Below the pieces are notes generated by a model, which worked only from the letters and a program-made list of their open reading frames with translations, was not told the origin of the DNA and made no database searches. A stretch of 64,000 nt of DNA from Sphingomonas phyllosphaerae (GTDB lineage Bacteria > Pseudomonadota > Alphaproteobacteria > Sphingomonadales > Sphingomonadaceae), in contig JAQIJC010000001.1 of the NCBI GenBank assembly GCA_036946405.1, forward strand, positions 119,501-183,500, in the 5' to 3' direction. Of the stretch, positions 34,089 to 43,371 are shown in pieces (the first letter of the stretch is position 1; every line of letters begins with the position of its first letter). The translations under genes were made by a program, and so were the position numbers.

Positions 34089-36010
34089 GCGAACGCCTCT
34101 GCGCGCTGCTTCGTCCGCCATAGCCGGTATTGATGCCCGACCAGCGACAGCGCGCCGCCGATCGCGATCATCGCCCCGCCCAGCCAGATCAATGTCACGA
34201 ACGGCTTCCACCACAAACGCAGCTGCCAGCGCCCGTCGTCGCCCAGCGCGCCGAGCACCGTGTAGAGCTGCCCGTTCCACATCGTCGCGATCGCGCTTTC
34301 GTTGGTGGTCGTCACCGGCGTCGTGAAATAGCGGACCTGCGGCCGCAGCACGAAGCGCGCGCCGCCGTCGTCGGTGACCGCCAGCCGCCCCTCGAGCGCG
34401 CTCCAATTGTCGCTGACCAGCGGGCGCACGCCCTCCAGCCGGACGGTATAGCCCGCGATGCGCGCCGGATCACCGACCCCGACCGCGAGCAACGTCTCCT
34501 GCGTGTAGGCGGTGCTGATCGCCATCCCCGCCAGCGACACCGCGATGCCCAGATGCGCGATCACCATGCCCCACAGGTGCAGCGGCGCGCGCGCGAGGTT
34601 GCGCTTCGCCAGCGGCGCAACGCTCGCCACCGCCAGCCCGGCGGCCAGCGCCACGCCCGCCAGCGGCAGCACGCCGATCGGGCCGCCGAGGAGGAACACG
34701 CCGACCCCGGCGAACAGCGCTGCGGCGATCGCGGGGAAGGACCGCTGGATCAGCGCCTCGGCCTCGTCACGTCGCCAGCGCAGCAGCGGCCCCACCGCCA
34801 TCACCGCGACCAGCAACAGCGCGATCGGCCCGGCGGTCGAATCGAAAAACGGCGGGCCGACCGACAGCTGGATGTCGAACGCCCCCGCGATGATCGGATA
34901 GAAGGTGCCGATCAGCACGATGCCGAGGATCACCGTCAGCAGCAGGTTGTTGGCGACCAGCGAGCCTTCGCGGCTGAACGGCTCGAACAATTTGCCCTGC
35001 CGGACCGTCCCGACCCGCGCGCCGAACAGCGCCAGCGCGCCGCCGATATAAAGCAGCAGCAGCACGAGGATGAACGCGCCGCGCCGCGGATCGACCGCGA
35101 AGGCGTGGACGCTGGTCAGGATGCCCGAACGGACGAGGAAGGTGCCGATCATGCTCATCGAGAAGGCGACCACCGCGAGCATCACCGTCCACGCGCGCAG
35201 GCCGTCGCGGGTGGCGAGCACCGTCACCGAATGGAGCAAAGCGGTCGCGGCGAGCCACGGCATCAGGCTGGCATTCTCGACCGGGTCCCAGAACCACCAG
35301 CCGCCCCAGCCTAGTTCGTAATAGGCCCAATAGCTGCCGGCGGTGATGCCGAGCGTCAGGAATATCCACGCAGCCAGCACCCATGGCCGCATCGCGCGCG
35401 CGAACGCCGGGCCGACATCGCGGGTGACGAGCGCGCCTACCGCGAAGGAGAAAGCGACCGACAGCCCGACATAGCCGGCGTAGAGCGTCGGCGGGTGGAA
35501 GGCGAGCCCGAGGTCCTGCAGCAGCGGGTTGAGCCCCGCGCCGTCGGCGGGCGCGGGATTTAGCCGCGCGAACGGGTTGGAGGCGAACAGCAGGAAGGCG
35601 TAGAAGCCGAGCGCGATCGCGGCCTGCGCGGCGAGTGTCGCGACGAGGGTGGGCTGCGCGAGGCGATGTTCGAACTTCGCGACCGCCGCACCGGCGACGC
35701 CGAGGATCGTCACCCACAGCAGCATCGAGCCTTCGTGATTGCCCCACGCGCCCGCGAATTTGTAGAGCCACGGTTTCATCGAGTGGCTGTTGGCGACGAC
35801 CAGCGCGACCGAAAGATCGGTGTCGAGAAACGCGTTGATGAGCGCGGCCATCGCGATCGCGGCGAGCGCGCCCTGCACGATCGCCACCGCGCGGATCGCG
35901 CCGACCGCCTGCGGCATGTCCCGCCGCAGCGCGAGGACACCGAGCAGCACCTGCAAGGCGGCGAGCGCGGCGGCGAGCCATAACGCGGCGAGCCCGGTTT
36001 CGGCCGTCAT
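34085..36010 (-). CDS. ccmF: Cytochrome c heme lyase subunit CcmF
   Basis: A 641-residue polytopic membrane protein of the heme-ligation complex. The WWD heme-handling motif is present (GWGGWWFWDPVENASLMPWL) along with many hydrophobic helices and a periplasmic domain near the C-terminus. With CcmH it joins heme delivered by CcmE to the apocytochrome. It starts a three-gene set, ccmF-ccmG-ccmH, with overlapping ends. ccmA, B, C, D and E are not in the window, so the maturation genes are split in this genome. Confidence 0.95.
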   Translation of the reverse strand: MTAETGLAALWLAAALAALQVLLGVLALRRDMPQAVGAIRAVAIVQGALAAIAMAALINAFLDTDLSVALVVANSHSMKPWLYKFAGAWGNHEGSMLLWVTILGVAGAAVAKFEHRLAQPTLVATLAAQAAIALGFYAFLLFASNPFARLNPAPADGAGLNPLLQDLGLAFHPPTLYAGYVGLSVAFSFAVGALVTRDVGPAFARAMRPWVLAAWIFLTLGITAGSYWAYYELGWGGWWFWDPVENASLMPWLAATALLHSVTVLATRDGLRAWTVMLAVVAFSMSMIGTFLVRSGILTSVHAFAVDPRRGAFILVLLLLYIGGALALFGARVGTVRQGKLFEPFSREGSLVANNLLLTVILGIVLIGTFYPIIAGAFDIQLSVGPPFFDSTAGPIALLLVAVMAVGPLLRWRRDEAEALIQRSFPAIAAALFAGVGVFLLGGPIGVLPLAGVALAAGLAVASVAPLAKRNLARAPLHLWGMVIAHLGIAVSLAGMAISTAYTQETLLAVGVGDPARIAGYTVRLEGVRPLVSDNWSALEGRLAVTDDGGARFVLRPQVRYFTTPVTTTNESAIATMWNGQLYTVLGALGDDGRWQLRLWWKPFVTLIWLGGAMIAIGGALSLVGHQYRLWRTKQRAEAFA

Positions 36011-36105
36011 GCGGGAAAATGCCGTTGAATCACTTGCCCGCCTTACGCCGGTTCGCGGGCGCGCGTCGAGGGTTGGCAGGGGCTGGCAGGACCGTTGCTT
36101 CTTTT

Positions 36106-36191
36106 CGTCATCCCGGACTTGATCCGGGATCCCACTTCTTCATCAGCGCCGGTCAAAAAGAAGCGGGCCCCGGATCAAGTCCGGGGCGACG
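36106..36191. repeat. Long dispersed palindrome
   Basis: CATCCCGGACTTGATCCGGG plus ATCCCACTTCTT, and AAGAAGCGGGCCCCGGATCA plus AGTCCGGGG. Same family as 14245-14327; it lies between ccmF and the unknown 85-residue gene on the same strand. Confidence 0.88.
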
Positions 36192-36215
36192 AACCGGGAC
36201 GGCAACATCCCTTCC

Positions 36216-36473
36216 TCAGATCCGCCGGTGCTTCCCGCCGTAATGCTGGCCGATATAGTCCTTGATCCGCGCCATCTCGGTCGCGGCGGCGCGGGTTGCC
36301 TCGGCGCAGCACGGCATCGGGTCGCGCTCCGCGGCCGAGGCGCGCATCGCGACACGCTCACACAAGGTTTCGACATCGGCGCGCGACAGGATGTTCTTTT
36401 CGCGCAGCACGCACAGCAAGCTCTGAAGAATCACCAGGCTTTCCTCGCCTGCGCGCACGTCCGGGGTGACCAT
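36216..36473 (-). CDS. Unknown 85-residue protein
   Basis: A small soluble, helix-rich protein starting MVTPDVRAGEESLVILQSLL and ending GKHRRI, with four Cys (including the adjacent pair in PMPCCAEAT) and no signal peptide. I do not recognise the family with certainty. The ATG at 36473 has an ideal ribosome site, GGAGAGG, eight bases upstream, but that site can fold into a hairpin with an upstream CCTCTCC. It lies 66 bases beyond the outer-membrane efflux gene on the same strand, so read-through from the RND operon is possible. Confidence 0.7.
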   Translation of the reverse strand: MVTPDVRAGEESLVILQSLLCVLREKNILSRADVETLCERVAMRASAAERDPMPCCAEATRAAATEMARIKDYIGQHYGGKHRRI

Positions 36474-36481
36474 CGCCCAAT

Positions 36482-36508
36482 CCTCTCCGTCGTTTTTTCA
36501 AGGAGAGG
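36482..36508 (-). promoter_or_regulatory. Hairpin covering the ribosome binding site of the 85-residue gene
   Basis: In the minus-strand transcript CCTCTCC (36508-36502) is perfectly complementary to the Shine-Dalgarno GGAGAGG (36488-36482), with an A-rich 13-base loop TTGAAAAAACGAC. No T-run follows on either strand, so this is not a simple terminator. It could lower translation unless opened by heat, a factor or a coupled ribosome (inference). Confidence 0.5.
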
Positions 36509-36539
36509 GTACGCCGATCACCACCGGACGCAAGGGGCC

Positions 36540-38090
36540 TTATCGATCGGCCGTCTCGGGCACCTCTCCCGCCAAACCGCCGCCCAGCGCGCGGTACAGC
36601 TCGATGAGGTTGTTGGCCTGCGTCAGCCGGGTCGTCACCAGCTGCTGCTGCGCCGAATAGGCGGTACGCTGCGCATCGAGCGAGGTCAGGAACGAATCGA
36701 CCCCGGCGCGATAGCGCGCGTCGGACAGCCGCGCCGCCACCGACGCCGCATTGGCGCGCGCGCCTTGCGCCGACAGTTGCTCACCGATCGTGCCGCGCTG
36801 CGCCAAGGCGTCGGCAACCTCGCGGAAGGCGGTCTGAATCGCCTTCTCATAAGTGGCGACCGCCGCCTCACGCGACGCCTTGGCATAGTCGAGGTTGCCG
36901 GCGTTGCGCCCGCCGTCGAACAGCGGCAGCTGGACCGATGGCGCGGCATTGTAGTTGAACGTGCCGCCGCCGAAGAGCCCCGACAGCGCCGAGGAGATCG
37001 TCCCGATCGTCGCGGTCAGCGAGATGCGCGGGAAGAACGCCGCGCGCGCCGCCCCGATATTGGCGTTCTGCGCGATCAGCTGATGCTCGGCCTGCAACAC
37101 GTCGGGCCGGCGCAGCAGCACCGCCGAGGACACGTCGCCCGGCAGCGAGTCGCGCGTGAAGGCGACGGTGCCGAGCGAGTCTGGCAGTTGCTCCGCGGTG
37201 ACGGTGGTGCCCGCCAGCAGGTTGAGCGCATTCTGGTCGCGCGCGACCTGCGCGGTCAGCGTCGCGATGTCGTTACGGGCGGCCTGATAATTGGTTTCGG
37301 CCTGCCGTGCTTCCAGCTCGGAGGCGACCCCGATCCGGAACTGCGCGCTGGTGAGCCGCACCGTCTCCTCGAAGGTCTTGAGCGTTTCGCGGCTGAGCCG
37401 AAGCTGCTCCTGATCGGCGGCGAGTTGCAGCCATGCGCTCGCCACTTCGGCGATCAGGCTGATCCGCGCGCTGCGCTGCGCTTCCTCGGTCGCGAAATAT
37501 TGTTCGAGCGCGGCGCGGTTCAGGTTGCGGACGCGCCCGAACAGGTCGAGCTCGAACGCCGAGAAGCCGACATTGGCCGAGTAGAACTGGATGTTCGACG
37601 AGCTTTCGCCGACCGCGCCGCCCGCTGCGGCACCCGTGCCGCCACCGGTGCCGCCGGTCCCGGTGCCCGCGCCGGTTCCGGTGCCGGTGCCGGTGCCGCC
37701 GGCCGCAGCGCCGCCGCCGGCCGCGCCGATCGCGCCGAACAGGTTGTTGGTATAGGTCGCCGAGCCGGTGACGCCGGTGGTCGGAACGATCGCCGAGCGC
37801 TGGACGCGGTACTGCGCGCGCGCCTGGAGCACGTTGGCCGCCGCGACGCGCAGGTCGCGGTTGTTGGCCAGCGACGTCTCGATCACCTGCCGCAGCCGGG
37901 GGTCGAGGAAGAAGTCGCGCCAGCCGATCTGCGTCACGTCGGGCGCGTCGGTGGCGGCGCGCGGGTAGACGCCACCCTCCGGCAAGGCGAGCGGCACCGC
38001 GCCGGTCGGGCGTTCGTATTTGGGTGCCATGTTGCACCCGGCGAGCGCGCTGGTCAGCGCCAGCGCGGCGAGAAATGAACTAGTCTTCAC
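36540..38090 (-). CDS. RND efflux outer-membrane factor (OprM/NodT family)
   Basis: A 516-residue outer-membrane lipoprotein channel. The lipobox is LAGC with C19, and two outer-membrane efflux repeats follow. At residues 119-161 it carries an unusual Gly/Thr/Ala-only run (GTGTGTGTGAGTGTG...) in the region of the first surface beta-hairpin, just after ATYTNNLF. The GTG start at 38090 is one base after the permease stop. It is the third gene of the adaptor-permease-channel operon. The low-complexity insert probably lies in an extracellular loop. Confidence 0.93.
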   Translation of the reverse strand: MKTSSFLAALALTSALAGCNMAPKYERPTGAVPLALPEGGVYPRAATDAPDVTQIGWRDFFLDPRLRQVIETSLANNRDLRVAAANVLQARAQYRVQRSAIVPTTGVTGSATYTNNLFGAIGAAGGGAAAGGTGTGTGTGAGTGTGGTGGGTGAAAGGAVGESSSNIQFYSANVGFSAFELDLFGRVRNLNRAALEQYFATEEAQRSARISLIAEVASAWLQLAADQEQLRLSRETLKTFEETVRLTSAQFRIGVASELEARQAETNYQAARNDIATLTAQVARDQNALNLLAGTTVTAEQLPDSLGTVAFTRDSLPGDVSSAVLLRRPDVLQAEHQLIAQNANIGAARAAFFPRISLTATIGTISSALSGLFGGGTFNYNAAPSVQLPLFDGGRNAGNLDYAKASREAAVATYEKAIQTAFREVADALAQRGTIGEQLSAQGARANAASVAARLSDARYRAGVDSFLTSLDAQRTAYSAQQQLVTTRLTQANNLIELYRALGGGLAGEVPETADR

Positions 38091-38091
38091 G

Positions 38092-41000
38092 TCAGGCCCC
38101 CTGATGGGCGGTGTCGCCCGTGGGATGATCGTCATGCGCAGGCGCATCGTCGTGCGACTTCTTCTCGTCCTTGCCCCCCTCGTCCTTGCCATGCCCGAAC
38201 AGGCGCAGCACGACGACGAAGAACATCGGCACGAAGAAGATCGCCAGCACCGTCGCGGACAACATGCCGCCGACCACGGCGCGGCCGATCGCATTCTGGC
38301 CACCCGCACCCGCGCCGGTCGAGATCGCCAAGGGCATCACACCGAATACGAAGGCGAGGCTGGTCATCAGGATCGGGCGCAAGCGCAGCTTGGCCGCCTC
38401 CACCGCCGCGTCGAAAGCGCTGAGCCCCTCGGCGATCCGCTCTTCGGCGAATTCGACGATCAGGATCGCGTTCTTGGCCGACACACCGATCGTGGTGATG
38501 AGCCCGACCTGCAAATAGATGTCCTTGTTCAGCCCGGTGAGCCACGCCGCCAGCACCGCACCGATGATGCCGAGCGGGACGACCAGCAGCACCGAGATCG
38601 GCACCGACCAGCTTTCATACAGCGCGGCGAGGCAGAGGAAGACGATCAGCAGCGACAGCCCGTAAAGCGCCGGCGCCTGCCCGCCCGACAGCCGTTCCTC
38701 ATAGGACAGGCCGGTCCATTCCAGCGTCGTGCCCGGGGGCAGCTTCGCATGGATCTCCTGCAACGCTTCCATTGCGGCGCCGGTGCTCTGCCCCGGTCCC
38801 GGCGAGCCCTGCAGCTGCATCGCCGGCTGCCCGTTGTAGCGGGTCAGCGAGACGGGGGCGTTGGCCCATTCGAGCGTCGAGAAGGCGGTGAACGGCGCCA
38901 TCTGGCCGTTCGCGCCGCGGACATAGAGTTCACCGACATCCTCGGGCGACATGCGATACGGCGCGTCGTTCTGGACATAGACGCGCTTCACGCGGCCGCG
39001 ATCGATGAAGTCGTTGATGTAGCCGCCGCCCCATGCGGTCGCGATCGTCGAATTGACCGCCGACAGATCGAGGCCGAGCGCGCGCGCCTTGTCCTCGTCG
39101 ATCTTGACCTTGAGCTGCGGTGCGTCCTCGAGGCTGAGGGGGCGGACCTGTGCCAGCCGCGGATCCTGCGCGGCCATGCCGAGCATCATGTTGCGCGCCT
39201 GCACCAGCTTCTCGTGGCCGATGCCGCCGGTATCGACCAGCTGCACGTCGAAGCCGGTGGCATTGCCCAGCTCCTGCACCGCCGGTGGGATCAGCGCAAA
39301 GATCAGGCCATCCTTATACTGCGACAGCGATCCCATCGCGCGGCCGACGATCGCCTGTGCGCGATTGTCGCCACCCGAACGCTCTTCCCACGGCTTCAGG
39401 TTGACGAAGACGAGGCCGGTGTTCTGGCCCTGACCCGCGAAGCTGAAGCCGTTGATCGTGAAGACGCCCTGGACGTTCTTGCCTTCCTGCTTGAGGAAGT
39501 GGTCGCGGGTGATCGCCAGCCCCTTGTCGGTGCGCGCGCTGCTCGCGCCCGCCGGGCCTTGCACCAGCGCGATCACGAAGCCCTGGTCCTCGTCCGGCAG
39601 GAAGCCCGAGGGCAGCCGGATGAAGATCAGCGCCATCCCCGCGACGATCAGCAGATAGACGAACAGCGAGCGCTTCCAGTGACGCGCGGTGCTCTTCACC
39701 CCGCCTTCGTAGCGATGCTGCGCGCGGTCGAACTTGTCGTTGAACCAGCGGAAGAAGCGCGCCAGCGGCCCCCTGCCTTCCTGCTTGTTCGGATCGTGCG
39801 GCTTGAGGATCGTCGCGCACAAAGCCGGCGTCAGGATCAACGCCACCAGCACCGACAGGACCATCGCCGAGACGATCGTGATCGAGAACTGGCGATAGAT
39901 CACGCCGGTCGACCCGCCGAAGAACGCCATCGGCAGGAACACCGCCGACAGCACGAGGCCGATGCCGACCAGCGCGCTGCTGATCTCGTCCATCGACTTG
40001 CGCGCGGCTTCCTTCGGCGAAAGATGCTCGGTGACGATCAGGCGCTCGACGTTTTCGACGACGACGATCGCGTCGTCGACGAGCAGGCCGATCGCCAGCA
40101 CCATGCCGAACAGGGTCAGCGTGTTGATCGTGTAGCCGGCCAGCGCCATCACCGCGAAGGTGCCGAGCAGCACGACCGGCACCGCGATCGTCGGGATCAG
40201 CGTCGCACGCCAGTTCTGGAGGAACAGGAACATGACGAGGAAGACGAGCACCACCGCCTCGATCAGCGTGTGGATCACCTGCTCCACCGACAGCCGCACG
40301 AACGGCGTGATGTCGTAAGGGTAGATGACCTTCACGTCGGCGGGCAGCGTCTTACCGATCTCGGCGACGCGCGCCTTGAGCAGGTCGACGGTGTCGAGCG
40401 CGTTCGCGCCCGCGGCCAGCCGGACGCCGAAGCCCGACGCCGGCTTGCCGTTATATTGCACGTCGAAGCCGTAATTCTCGGCACCGATCTCGACGCGTGC
40501 GACGTCGCGCAGCCGGACCACCGACCCGTCCGTGCCCGTCTTCAGCCGGATGTTGCCGAACTGCTCGGGGGTCTGGAGTCGCGACTGAACCGAGACGGTC
40601 GCGTTGAGCATCTGCTCCTTGGGCGCGGGCTGCGCGCCGATCTGGCCGGCGGAAACCTGCGCGTTTTGCGCCTGCACCGCCGACGTCACGTCGGCGACGG
40701 TCAGCGCGTAATTGTTGAGCTTGAGCGGATCGAGCCAGATGCGCATCGCATATTGCGAGCCGAACACCTGCAACTCGCCGACGCCGTTGATGCGGCTGAC
40801 CGGGTCCTGGAACTTCGACACGACCATGTCGGCCAGATCGTTGTTGCTGTGCGAGCCGTCCGTGGAGACGAGACCGACGACCGCGAGGAAGCTGGCCGCC
40901 GACTTGGTCACCTGGATGCCCTGCCGCTGCACTTCCTGCGGAAGCAGCGGGGTCGCCGCCTGCAGCTTGTTCTGGACCTGCACCTGCGCGATGTCGGGAT

Positions 41001-41295
41001 CGGTACCCTGTTCGAAGGTCAGCGTGATCGTGACCACGCCCGCCGACGAGGACGAAGAGGAGAAATAACGCAGATTGTCGATGCCGCGCAGCTGCTGCTC
41101 GATGATCTGCGTGGTGGTGCGCTCGAGTGTTTCGGCGTCGGCGCCCGGATAGGTGGCGGCGATCGCGACCGCCGGGGGCGCGATCTCGGGGAACTGGGCG
41201 ATCGGCAGGCTGCGGATCGCGATGATCCCCGCCAGCATAAGCCCCACGGCGATGACCCATGCGAAAATGGGCCGGTCGATGAAAAAGCGCGACAT
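38092..41295 (-). CDS. RND efflux permease, HAE1 (AcrB/MexB) family
   Basis: A 1067-residue, 12-helix proton-driven drug exporter. It starts [20 protein letters not shown], the typical opening, and shows the fourth-helix proton-relay Asp pair in [16 protein letters not shown] and the conserved [14 protein letters not shown]. The C-terminus is a long charged His/Asp/Lys tail. It works with the adaptor upstream and the channel downstream to export hydrophobic compounds. It is six bases from the adaptor stop. A TetR repressor and operator lie ahead of the operon. Confidence 0.97.
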   Translation of the reverse strand: MSRFFIDRPIFAWVIAVGLMLAGIIAIRSLPIAQFPEIAPPAVAIAATYPGADAETLERTTTQIIEQQLRGIDNLRYFSSSSSSAGVVTITLTFEQGTDPDIAQVQVQNKLQAATPLLPQEVQRQGIQVTKSAASFLAVVGLVSTDGSHSNNDLADMVVSKFQDPVSRINGVGELQVFGSQYAMRIWLDPLKLNNYALTVADVTSAVQAQNAQVSAGQIGAQPAPKEQMLNATVSVQSRLQTPEQFGNIRLKTGTDGSVVRLRDVARVEIGAENYGFDVQYNGKPASGFGVRLAAGANALDTVDLLKARVAEIGKTLPADVKVIYPYDITPFVRLSVEQVIHTLIEAVVLVFLVMFLFLQNWRATLIPTIAVPVVLLGTFAVMALAGYTINTLTLFGMVLAIGLLVDDAIVVVENVERLIVTEHLSPKEAARKSMDEISSALVGIGLVLSAVFLPMAFFGGSTGVIYRQFSITIVSAMVLSVLVALILTPALCATILKPHDPNKQEGRGPLARFFRWFNDKFDRAQHRYEGGVKSTARHWKRSLFVYLLIVAGMALIFIRLPSGFLPDEDQGFVIALVQGPAGASSARTDKGLAITRDHFLKQEGKNVQGVFTINGFSFAGQGQNTGLVFVNLKPWEERSGGDNRAQAIVGRAMGSLSQYKDGLIFALIPPAVQELGNATGFDVQLVDTGGIGHEKLVQARNMMLGMAAQDPRLAQVRPLSLEDAPQLKVKIDEDKARALGLDLSAVNSTIATAWGGGYINDFIDRGRVKRVYVQNDAPYRMSPEDVGELYVRGANGQMAPFTAFSTLEWANAPVSLTRYNGQPAMQLQGSPGPGQSTGAAMEALQEIHAKLPPGTTLEWTGLSYEERLSGGQAPALYGLSLLIVFLCLAALYESWSVPISVLLVVPLGIIGAVLAAWLTGLNKDIYLQVGLITTIGVSAKNAILIVEFAEERIAEGLSAFDAAVEAAKLRLRPILMTSLAFVFGVMPLAISTGAGAGGQNAIGRAVVGGMLSATVLAIFFVPMFFVVVLRLFGHGKDEGGKDEKKSHDDAPAHDDHPTGDTAHQGA

Positions 41296-41301
41296 GCGGC
41301 G

Positions 41302-42543
41302 TTACTTTCCCTGGGCCGGCTGGCCCTGACCCTGCTGGCCCTGCGCCGCGCCGCCCGGCGCACTGGGCTGGGCGGGCTTGGCGTTCGGATTGTAGGGCAC
41401 GGCCTTCACCGGCATTCCCGGACGCAGCATCATCGCGCCTTCCATGACCACCTTGTCGCCCGGATTGAGCCCGGCGGTGACCAGCCAGTTGTCGCCGATG
41501 GTGCGCGGCGCGGTCAGCTGGCGCGGCTGGAGCTTGCCGTCGGCACCGACGACCAGCACGCTGGGATTGCCACGCTCGTCACGCGTCACCGCGCGCTGCG
41601 GCACCAGGATCGCGTTGCTCTTCGTGCCCTCGACCAGCTCGGCGCGGACGTACATGCCCGGCAGCAGCAGCCCCTTGGGGTTCGGGAACAAGGCGCGGAT
41701 CGTCTGGGTGCCGGTGTTCGGATCGACGCTGACGTCGGCGAATTGCAGCTTGCCCTCGATCGGATAGACCGAGCCGTCCTCCAGCCGTAGCCGGACGCGC
41801 GCCGCCGTGCCGCCACGCGCCAGATCGCCCGCGGCGATCTGCTGGCGCAGCTTGAGCAGATCGGCGCTCGACTGCGAAACGTCGACATAGATCGGGTCGA
41901 GCCGCTGGATCGTGGTCAGCGGGTTGGTCTGCGCCGCGCTGACCAGCGCACCGGTGGTCGTCACCGAGCGGCCGATCCGGCCGGAGATCGGCGCGCGGAT
42001 CGTGGTCCGCGCGAGATCGATCTGCGCCGAACGCAGCGCCGCCTGCTGCGCGGCGACATCCGCCTGCGCCTGCGCGGCGGTGGTCACGGCGTTCTCGTAA
42101 TCCTGCCGTGCGATCGCGTTGATCTTGACCAGTTCGCCATAGCGGCGCTGGAGCGCGGCACTCGACGCGATCGCGGCGCGCGCGCGCGCCACGGCGGCGC
42201 GCGCGCTGGCGACCTGCGCCTGATACGGCTGCGAGTCGATGCGGTAGAGCGGCTGCCCGGCACGGACGAGATCGCCCTCGGTGAAGAGTCGCGCGGTGAC
42301 GAGGCCGTTGACCTGCGGTCGCACCTCCGACGTTTCGAAGGCGGTGGTCCGCCCCGGCAAGGTCGTGGTCAGCGTCACCGACTGCGGCTGCACGGCCAGC
42401 ACGCTCACTTGTGGCGGCCCGGCCTGCGCCTGCTGTTGTTGCTGCTGTTCGGCGTTGTTCCCGCCGCCACACGCCGCGAGCGGCACCAGCATCATCGCGG
42501 CGACCGCGAACCCCGTTTTCGGCCCCATTTTCGGCATGGACAT
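41302..42543 (-). CDS. RND efflux periplasmic adaptor (membrane fusion protein)
   Basis: A 413-residue lipoprotein adaptor. It has lipobox PLAAC (C25), a Gln-rich linker, a barrel-sandwich domain (GLVTARLFTEGDLVRAGQPL), a helical hairpin and beta-barrel (TTIRAPISGRIGRSVTTTGA), and a Pro/Gln/Gly-rich tail. It bridges the permease and the outer-membrane channel. It is the first gene of the operon, with its start 15 bases downstream of a palindromic operator. Confidence 0.95.
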   Translation of the reverse strand: MSMPKMGPKTGFAVAAMMLVPLAACGGGNNAEQQQQQQAQAGPPQVSVLAVQPQSVTLTTTLPGRTTAFETSEVRPQVNGLVTARLFTEGDLVRAGQPLYRIDSQPYQAQVASARAAVARARAAIASSAALQRRYGELVKINAIARQDYENAVTTAAQAQADVAAQQAALRSAQIDLARTTIRAPISGRIGRSVTTTGALVSAAQTNPLTTIQRLDPIYVDVSQSSADLLKLRQQIAAGDLARGGTAARVRLRLEDGSVYPIEGKLQFADVSVDPNTGTQTIRALFPNPKGLLLPGMYVRAELVEGTKSNAILVPQRAVTRDERGNPSVLVVGADGKLQPRQLTAPRTIGDNWLVTAGLNPGDKVVMEGAMMLRPGMPVKAVPYNPNAKPAQPSAPGGAAQGQQGQGQPAQGK

Positions 42544-42557
42544 CTCTTATGAAGTGT

Positions 42558-42577
42558 GTGAGTGATCGCTCACTCAC
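42558..42577. promoter_or_regulatory. Palindromic operator of the efflux operon (TetR type)
   Basis: GTGAGTGA (42558-42565) and TCACTCAC (42570-42577) around TCGC form a perfect 8-base inverted repeat between the divergent adaptor and TetR genes, 15 bases before the adaptor start. AcrR-like repressors commonly bind such sites. Confidence 0.75.
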
Positions 42578-42640
42578 GAATGCTGCTACTGCGAAGAGCT
42601 GGCATCGTCAAGCTGGGAAGAAGATGGTCGGCGTAAATTG

Positions 42641-43288
42641 ATGCAGCGGTGTAACCAAGGATGTCCGGAAACCGACGCTGTCTTCCCCCGTGACCGGAGC
42701 GGGAAAGCAAACGCACGTCGGGCGAAAATTGTTCAGGCAGCCCGGGAACTTTTTGCGGAGCACGGCTTCCACGCCACCAGCATGGCGAAACTGTCGGAAC
42801 GGTCAGGGGTGCTGGTCGGCCAGATCTATCGCGACTTCGCCAACAAGGAGGCGATCGTCGCCGCCTTGGTCGAACATGACCTCGACGAGTTTCTGGCCGG
42901 TGACGAACTGTGTGCGGCGCGCTGCACTGCCGATCGGACGATGGTGCGCGACTGGATCGCGCGCTTCATCGCCTGCAACGACCTCAACGACACGCGGTTG
43001 ATCGCCGAGATCATGGCCGAGGCGAATCGCAACCAGCGGATCGCCGAAATCTTCGATGCGATGGACGATCGCCTGCGCGGGCAGCTGGTCCGGGCGCTGC
43101 GGATCATCGCACCCGGCGCGACCGACGAGGGCCGCATCGCGCGGCTCGGCGAGTCGATCCTCATCATGGCGGGCGGCATGTGCCAGCGGCGGCTGATGAA
43201 CGCCCGGTGCACCGATCCGGAGGTGCTCAAGCTCTTGATGGACTTCATCGACGGCGAGATCGCCGCGATCGAGCGCGAGCAAGGCTGA
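42641..43288 (+). CDS. TetR/AcrR-family repressor
   Basis: A 215-residue regulator. The N-terminal helix-turn-helix is at about 24-70 (RRAKIVQAARELFAEHGFHA, then LVGQIYRDFANKEAIVAALV), and a helical ligand-binding domain with several Cys follows. It is divergent from the RND operon, and the palindrome between them is its probable operator, giving repression of both units. The ATG at 42641 was chosen over a TTG three bases earlier; a start at a later codon is also possible, since the first 15 residues are not conserved in such proteins. Confidence 0.92.
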   Translation: MQRCNQGCPETDAVFPRDRSGKANARRAKIVQAARELFAEHGFHATSMAKLSERSGVLVGQIYRDFANKEAIVAALVEHDLDEFLAGDELCAARCTADRTMVRDWIARFIACNDLNDTRLIAEIMAEANRNQRIAEIFDAMDDRLRGQLVRALRIIAPGATDEGRIARLGESILIMAGGMCQRRLMNARCTDPEVLKLLMDFIDGEIAAIEREQG

Positions 43289-43371
43289 GCGCCCACCTGC
43301 GACCATGACCCGCATTGCGACACGGCGACGACCGACTATGAAGCGATCGGAAAGAGCGGGGACATGACGCG

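Noticed and set aside
37611..37735. GGTGCC tandem run as a CRISPR-like or noncoding repeat
   Set aside because: It lies in frame inside the outer-membrane channel gene and encodes a Gly/Thr run.
38020..41790. A very long plus-strand open frame (over 1200 codons) opposite the RND permease
   Set aside because: It is rich in Arg/His/Asp with no domain, as expected for the antisense of a GC-rich gene; the permease on the minus strand is unmistakable.
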